From Halosimplex aquaticum (GTDB lineage Archaea > Halobacteriota > Halobacteria > Halobacteriales > Haloarculaceae): a stretch of 64,000 nucleotides of DNA. The notes under the pieces were generated by a model, which was not told the origin of the DNA, searched no databases, and saw only the letters and a program-made list of their open reading frames with translations. The number at the start of each line of letters is the position of its first letter. Position 1 is the first letter of the stretch. The stretch spans positions 62,001 through 126,000 of the forward strand of contig NZ_CP118158.1 of NCBI RefSeq assembly GCF_028747785.1, in the 5' to 3' direction. A program made the position numbers and the translations under genes. Positions 60,556 through 64,000 of the stretch are shown here, piece after piece.

Positions 60556-60579
60556 CCCCGCTATCGCGGGGGGTTTAAG
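60556..60579 (-). promoter_or_regulatory. Palindromic hairpin beside the TATA box of the 60114-60518 regulator
   Basis: CCCCGC-TATC-GCGGGG (60556-60571) is a perfect 6+6 inverted repeat; on the minus strand its loop reads GATA. A TATA-like CTTAAA on that strand (60573-60579) lies directly upstream. The site would fall at the start of the leader, about 40-50 bp from ATG 60518, so operator or 5'-leader hairpin are both possible. Confidence 0.5.
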
Positions 60580-60642
60580 TGCGACGGGCGTTCGGCGCCG
60601 GTCACAGCGGGGGAGAACTGGCGGCGAGACCGGCGGCCGCAG

Positions 60643-61287
60643 TCAGGATCCGCGTTCGAGGACGTCCTGGAGGAGCTTCGACTGGGCCGCGAGGAGGTGT
60701 TCGGTGACCGTGGAGGGCGAGACGCCGAGTTCGTCGGCGATCTCGGTGGCGTTGGCGCCGCGCGGCTGCTCGAAGTATCCCATCTCGTAGGCGGTCCGGA
60801 GGACTTCGAGCTGTCGGTCGGTGAGCTTCCCGCGGTCGACGAACACGGTGTCTTGCGAGGCGCCCCCCGTGGGCGCCCGGACGAGCCGCTGGATGTCGAC
60901 GTCGGGGAACCGCTCGCGCAACTCGCCGACGACCGTCTGGAGGAGTTCGAAGTCGCGAGCGTGGAAGACGAGTTCCAGCGTCTCCCCGTCGGCGAAGTAG
61001 CGGTGGACGGGCGTGTCGTACTCGCCGAGGCAGACGCACGGACAGTCGGCGTCGTGGTCGACGCGATAGACGCGCCGGTCGGCGTACGCGAACACCGGCG
61101 TGCGCTCGCAGTCGTCCGGGACGGCCTCGGCGTCGACGAGGAACTCGCTGAGAGTGTTCGCCGAGTCCGCGGAAGCGACGGTCGTGGTGACGCTGTCGAC
61201 GGTCGCGTCGGCCGCCTCCGAGAACTCGGCGACGGGACAGCCAGGCGGCGTCGGAAACGTGACGGTCACGCGGATCCCGGCAGGCAT
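60643..61287 (-). CDS. Bat-type HTH regulator
   Basis: A 214-residue regulator of the bacterio-opsin-activator class. The N-terminal part (1-150) is a sensor domain beginning MPAGIRVTVTFPTPPGCPV, with a Cys/Asp patch DADCPCVCLGEYD (about 84-96) that could bind metal. The C-terminal HTH_10 (about 158-212) shows GKLTDRQLEVLRTAYEMGYFEQPRGANATEIADEL and SPSTVTEHLLAAQSKLL. Three cysteines in a C-x-C-x-C arrangement distinguish it from the Bat-type gene at 21835. ATG 61287 chosen. Confidence 0.88.
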   Translation of the reverse strand: MPAGIRVTVTFPTPPGCPVAEFSEAADATVDSVTTTVASADSANTLSEFLVDAEAVPDDCERTPVFAYADRRVYRVDHDADCPCVCLGEYDTPVHRYFADGETLELVFHARDFELLQTVVGELRERFPDVDIQRLVRAPTGGASQDTVFVDRGKLTDRQLEVLRTAYEMGYFEQPRGANATEIADELGVSPSTVTEHLLAAQSKLLQDVLERGS

Positions 61288-61382
61288 CGCTGGAACGCTA
61301 CCGCGGGTCGCCACTTCAGTCTGGGGATACTCGCTGTTCCAGAGAGCGGAGGGCGCGCCGCGGAGGCATCCCCGGACGCGCG

Positions 61383-61841
61383 TCAGTCGTCGCCGTCGGG
61401 CTGGAGTTCGGTGCGTCGACCGCTGATAGTCGTCGGTCGGAGGACGTACAGCTGGATGTCCAGATCCTTCCTGGACTGCCCCCAGATCTCGAACAGCGGG
61501 CGCTTCGTCTCGCCGTACTGCTCGACGTGTTCGGGCGTGAGTTCGTCGCGGGCGATCGGTTCGAGCGTCCCGGTGACGACGGCGCTCCGGTACGTCTGCG
61601 CGTCTTCCTCGTACACGACGAGCCGGACGTCCGGCGTCCCGGAGAGGAACCTGCTCTTCTCGCTCTCCGGCGTGGAGACGAGTCGCATGTAGAAGCGGCG
61701 CGCGTCGGCGTCGTAGCCGTAGGAGATCGGGATCGCGTAGGGGTCGTCGTCGCGAGCGAGCGCCAGAACGCCTGTCTCGTTCCGGCCGAGGAGCGCGTCC
61801 GTCTCCTCCCGCGTCATCTCTGTCTCTTGCTCCAGACCCAT
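61383..61841 (-). CDS. Pyridoxamine 5'-phosphate oxidase-fold flavin protein
   Basis: A 152-residue split-barrel protein. It begins MGLEQETEMTREETDALLG and shows the FMN/F420-binding-like strands TGVLALARDDDPYAIPISYGYD and RRFYMRLVSTPESEKSRFL, then VRLVVYEEDAQTYRSAVVTG. It may bind FMN or deazaflavin or act as a heme/nitroimidazole-type reductase; real substrate unknown. TATA-like CAATAAAG on the minus strand (61872-61879) is 31-38 bp upstream of ATG 61841. Confidence 0.87.
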   Translation of the reverse strand: MGLEQETEMTREETDALLGRNETGVLALARDDDPYAIPISYGYDADARRFYMRLVSTPESEKSRFLSGTPDVRLVVYEEDAQTYRSAVVTGTLEPIARDELTPEHVEQYGETKRPLFEIWGQSRKDLDIQLYVLRPTTISGRRTELQPDGDD

Positions 61842-61968
61842 TGTAGGTACGTCGGCTATGTTCGGCGAAACTTTATTGTTGGCTATGTCCGCGCGAATTC
61901 GAGGTGAGCGACGTCGAACGCTGCGATGGCCAGTGAGGTTCGGCGACGGCGCGTTCCGTTCGGCCGCG

Positions 61969-62133
61969 TCACTGGTCGGCCGACTGCTCCGTCTCCGTGA
62001 ACGCGCCTTCCGAGACCGGCGACCCGCAGACGACACAGCCGTTCTCGACGAGCGCGTCGCGCATCGAGGCGTTGACCTCCATGGACTCCTCGCACGCCGG
62101 GCAGACGAATATGTAGTCCTCACTGGCGCTCAT
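61969..62133 (-). CDS. 54-residue zinc-ribbon protein
   Basis: Found by translation of the minus strand: it starts MSASEDYIFVCPACEESM and contains two knuckles, CPAC (11-14) and CVVCG (34-38), then an acidic tail SEGAFTETEQSADQ. This is the form of small haloarchaeal zinc-ribbon proteins. A TATA-like TTTACCC on the minus strand (62158-62164) is 25-31 bp from the ATG, consistent with a leaderless gene. Below the size often called by gene finders, so it is easily missed. Function unknown; a nucleic acid or protein contact is likely. Confidence 0.82.
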   Translation of the reverse strand: MSASEDYIFVCPACEESMEVNASMRDALVENGCVVCGSPVSEGAFTETEQSADQ

Positions 62134-62502
62134 CTCTACGTGGAGGTTAGTTCCCCCCGGGTAAATGAACCCCCCTGTTTCCCAGACCTCTGGACCGCTG
62201 GGCTCTTTTTTTTACGAACGGCGCTGTCGACTGGTCACCGGAGTGCCGTTGTACCCGCGCGCTGACACATCGTCACGCCATAGCCGTGCGGTCACGGCGT
62301 CTGAGAACCGCGAGTAGGCAACCACCGGAACGCCGGCGGACGAGTGTACACGTCCCGTTGTGAACGGCGGGCGGCGCAACCCCGACTTCAGTACGGGCAG
62401 TCCGACGGCCCCCGGTCGTTCTCTCCGATCGACCGCGGTCGACCGCGCCTATATAGCAGTCATATCAACCGTTAATTGACGAAGACGCGCGGATATTCTC
62501 GA
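62134..62502. other. 369-bp intergenic region with terminator-like hairpin and TATA boxes
   Basis: No gene recognised. CCCAG/CTGGG arms (62181-62202) followed by eight T (62206-62213) look like a plus-strand terminator, although no plus-strand gene precedes it. GCCGTG-CGGT-CACGGC (62283-62298) is another hairpin. CTATATAG (62451-62458) and TTAATTG (62472-62478) are candidate TATA boxes for the PstS-like gene. The rest shows no coding bias. Confidence 0.6.
62181..62213 (+). terminator. Hairpin plus T8 tract
   Basis: Arms CCCAG and CTGGG (with an inner CCAGA/TCTGG alternative) then CTC and eight consecutive T, the longest T run in the window. It fits an intrinsic or archaeal oligo-U terminator for plus-strand RNA; on the minus strand the A8 lies upstream of the zinc-ribbon promoter instead. 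Confidence 0.45.
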
Positions 62503-63630
62503 ATGCCCTCCCGCAGAGCCTTCCTTCGGACCGTCACGGCCCTCGGGCTACCGACACTCACCGCCGGGTGCGCAGGTCTCTTCGGCGGGGACGCTCGCGA
62601 GGGCCCTCGAACCGAGTCGATGTCTCCCGGACACCGCCAAACCGCGACCGGACGACAGTCCGAGTCGACGCCCACCTCCACGTCCGCCTCCTCCCCGCGG
62701 GAGAACACGCCGCTCTCGGTCGCAACCGGGGGAGTTCTCGTCGAACCGATCGCACGAGCGGCGGCGCTGTGGAACGGGAACTCGCTCCCGACCGACGAGA
62801 CGTACGGTGGGACACCTGCCGACCGCATCGGCAGTTCCGGCCCCGGGTTCGCGGGCTATTTCGCCCGGCGACACGGTTTCTCCCCGACGGAGACGCCGAA
62901 CCGACCCCCGTACCGGGTGGCGGTCGGCGAAAACGACGGCCCGGAGGCGCTCGCTGCCCTCAGGGCCGAGACAGCGGACGTCGCGACGCTGCGGGCCGAG
63001 ACGACGGCGACAGTGGCCAGCGAGATGGACGTCTCCGGCCTCGTCCGGCACGACCTCTTCCGGACCGGAACGGCCGTCGTCGTGAGCGATGCCGTCTACC
63101 GGACCGGCGTGAGATCCATCAGTCGGGAGGAGCTACTCGGCGTCTACAACGCTCGGATCACCAACTGGCGTTCCCTCGGCGGTCCGGATCGGGAGATACA
63201 CCTCATCGGCGCGGTCGACGGCGACCACCCAGAGATCTTCGAGCAGACGTTTCTCGAGGACGAGCCCGAGGGCGGCGTCGACAAACGCTACGGACAGCTA
63301 CGACGGACGGTCGCTGCGGTCACCGAGCGCGACGACACGGTGGCCCGAATTCCGATTCGAGACGTCGAGAGTCTCCGTGCCGGTGGGACGGACGAGTACC
63401 GGATTCTCGACGTCGAGGTGAACGGCGAGCCGCGCGGTCCGGGGGAGGTCGGCTACCCGAGCACGTATCCGGTCCCGTTGTTCACGAACGGGCAGCCCGA
63501 TCGACGCGAGCGGGCGTTCCTCGACGCGCTATCGGCGGCAGCCGTCCAGCCGATGATACTGAACGACGACGGTCGTCTGGCCGTGATCCCGGCAGCGAGC
63601 AAGCCCGATTACGAACCCCGCGTCGAGTGA
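62503..63630 (+). CDS. PstS-like substrate-binding lipoprotein
   Basis: A 375-residue periplasmic-type binding protein. The twin-arginine signal RRAFLRTVTALGLPTLT and lipobox Cys23 (TAGCAG) predict a Tat lipoprotein; a Ser/Thr-rich linker (about 30-70) follows. The binding domains show VATGGVLVEPIARAAALWN and VVVSDAVYRTGVRSISREELLGVYNARITNWRSLGG, the usual PBP-like (PstS) phosphate-type signature, but the ligand loop TGSS of PstS is not plain, so the ligand may differ. No pst permease genes adjoin, so it may work with distant transporters or as a sensor. ATG 62503 is used. Confidence 0.83.
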   Translation: MPSRRAFLRTVTALGLPTLTAGCAGLFGGDAREGPRTESMSPGHRQTATGRQSESTPTSTSASSPRENTPLSVATGGVLVEPIARAAALWNGNSLPTDETYGGTPADRIGSSGPGFAGYFARRHGFSPTETPNRPPYRVAVGENDGPEALAALRAETADVATLRAETTATVASEMDVSGLVRHDLFRTGTAVVVSDAVYRTGVRSISREELLGVYNARITNWRSLGGPDREIHLIGAVDGDHPEIFEQTFLEDEPEGGVDKRYGQLRRTVAAVTERDDTVARIPIRDVESLRAGGTDEYRILDVEVNGEPRGPGEVGYPSTYPVPLFTNGQPDRRERAFLDALSAAAVQPMILNDDGRLAVIPAASKPDYEPRVE

Positions 63631-64000
63631 CTGTGCGGCGCTGCCGTGGTCTGGTCGCTTTCCCGAGGCCGTACGCAAAATGTGCGCCCGGAACACTAAC
63701 GACCGACATCATCCCTGGCGGCGTGCCGGGTCAGCCGGGAAACCCTCGTGCCGGGCGGGTGGCGCGATAGCGCCACCAGATGCCGAGACGGCGCAAGCCG
63801 TCGAGGCGGGAGGCGCCGTCAGGCGCCTCCGGTTGACGAGGCGGCGGTAGCCGCCGAGTCGGGTCACCCGTCAGGGCGACCGAATGCCGAGACGGCGTCA
63901 GCCGCTCGGCGAATTGGCGCTTGCGGCGCCACTCGTGTGTCGCGTGCCCGGGTTCGCCGCGCTGTCATCGCTCCCATCCGGGTACGCTCGGGCGGGGACT
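63631..64000. other. 370-bp non-coding region holding a hairpin array
   Basis: After the PstS-like stop, no gene is supported on either strand; minus-strand frames are open but Arg/Pro-rich, as expected from GC-rich palindromes. Bases 63725-63931 hold the hairpin array. The last 70 bases show no clear feature and continue past the window. Confidence 0.65.
63725..63931. repeat. Array of seven to eight consecutive hairpins, most with GNNA loops
   Basis: In order: CCGG/CCGG (63726-63738); GGTGGCGC-GATA-GCGCCACC (63758-63777); GACGGC-GCAA-GCCGTC (63787-63802); 9-bp arms GGAGGCGCC and GGCGCCTCC around GTCA (63809-63830); GGCGGC-GGTA-GCCGCC (63840-63855); GGTCACCC-GTCA-GGGCGACC with one A/C mismatch (63862-63881); a 10-bp stem with one bulged A around GTCA (63886-63910); TGGCGC-TTGCG-GCGCCA (63915-63931). 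The third and fifth are flanked on both sides by GA and a further 3-bp pairing. ATGCCGAGACGGCG occurs at 63780 and again at 63884. Confidence 0.85.

Noticed and set aside
63725-63931. CRISPR array
   Set aside because: Units differ in sequence, there is no constant repeat with unique spacers, and no cas genes are in the window.
63712-63960. Minus-strand coding frame through the hairpin array
   Set aside because: Open but Arg/Pro-rich with no start signal or family resemblance; palindromes explain the openness.
1-64000. tRNA, rRNA, insertion sequences, integrase, attachment sites, prophage, replication origin
   Set aside because: Scanned for TpsiC-like GGTTCAAATCC, rRNA-like conserved runs, transposase motifs and Orc1/Cdc6-type origin repeats; none was convincing.

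Overview
The window comes from a haloarchaeon (class Halobacteria, neutral-type chromosome). Evidence: very high GC with strong G/C bias at third codon positions, strongly acidic proteins, start codons often 25-34 bp downstream of a TATA-like box with no leader (leaderless mRNAs), ATGA/GTGA stop-start overlaps, Tat-lipoprotein signal peptides, and family content such as PccX, haloarchaeal-type ketothiolase, archaeal PriS plus GINS, AglB, DpsA and Bat-type HTH regulators. The genus cannot be fixed from the sequence alone. I see no rRNA, tRNA, CRISPR, insertion sequence or prophage; this is a gene-dense, largely core region with about 71 genes.

Layout. 1-4.3 kb: an acyl-CoA/PHA-precursor cluster (PhaB-like reductase cut by the window edge, acyl-CoA carboxylase carboxyltransferase PccB, PccX, a ketothiolase with Ser in place of the nucleophilic Cys, and its DUF35/OB-fold partner). 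4.4-9.1 kb: conserved haloarchaeal proteins, a Gfo/Idh/MocA oxidoreductase, DpsA ferritin next to a 60-residue protein under a DtxR-like palindrome, and a YbaK-type tRNA deacylase. 9.2-12.4 kb: ADP-forming acyl-CoA synthetase overlapping a Pta N-terminal-like P-loop/DRTGG protein. 12.6-20.2 kb: biotin genes in two blocks (bioF-bioD and bioB plus a saccharopine-dehydrogenase-like gene) separated by a primase-like orphan, a TrmB regulator, a small winged-helix protein and a Gln/His/Arg-rich low-complexity ORF. 20.2-28.1 kb: PssA, small regulators, threonine synthase, a YdjM-type membrane hydrolase, CNNM/CBS protein, thioredoxin, PRC-barrel protein, OsmC, and a metallo-beta-lactamase-fold hydrolase.

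28.3-42.2 kb: a serine beta-lactamase-like hydrolase, ABC exporter, HtrA-like lipoprotein protease, the replication pair priS-GINS, DUF502 protein, archease, DoxX, a second beta-lactamase-like esterase, and RtcB. 42.2-52.7 kb: pilin-like protein, eIF2B-like isomerase, PAC2 protein, MscS channel, UspA, 5'-nucleotidase, zinc-ribbon proteins, two-gene membrane operon, dodecin, IscA-type carrier, GNAT and HisD. 52.8-62.1 kb: two membrane-anchored proteins with long low-complexity linkers (an HTH regulator with a Thr/Pro linker and a J-domain protein with a Ser/Arg linker), a CPBP protease, AglB oligosaccharyltransferase, three small regulators/redox proteins and a 54-residue zinc ribbon. 62.5-63.6 kb: PstS-like lipoprotein. 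63.7-63.93 kb: a tract of seven to eight consecutive hairpins, most with GNNA loops.

Together the first half links biotin synthesis (BioF, BioD, BioB) to a biotin-dependent carboxylase and to propionyl/acetyl-CoA chemistry (ketothiolase, reductase, acyl-CoA synthetase). The second half mixes information processing (PriS, GINS, RtcB/archease), envelope functions (AglB, exporter, HtrA, MscS, pilin) and stress/redox functions. The most unusual non-coding signal is the hairpin array at the right end, with smaller related clusters near 12.5, 35.85 and 60.56 kb.
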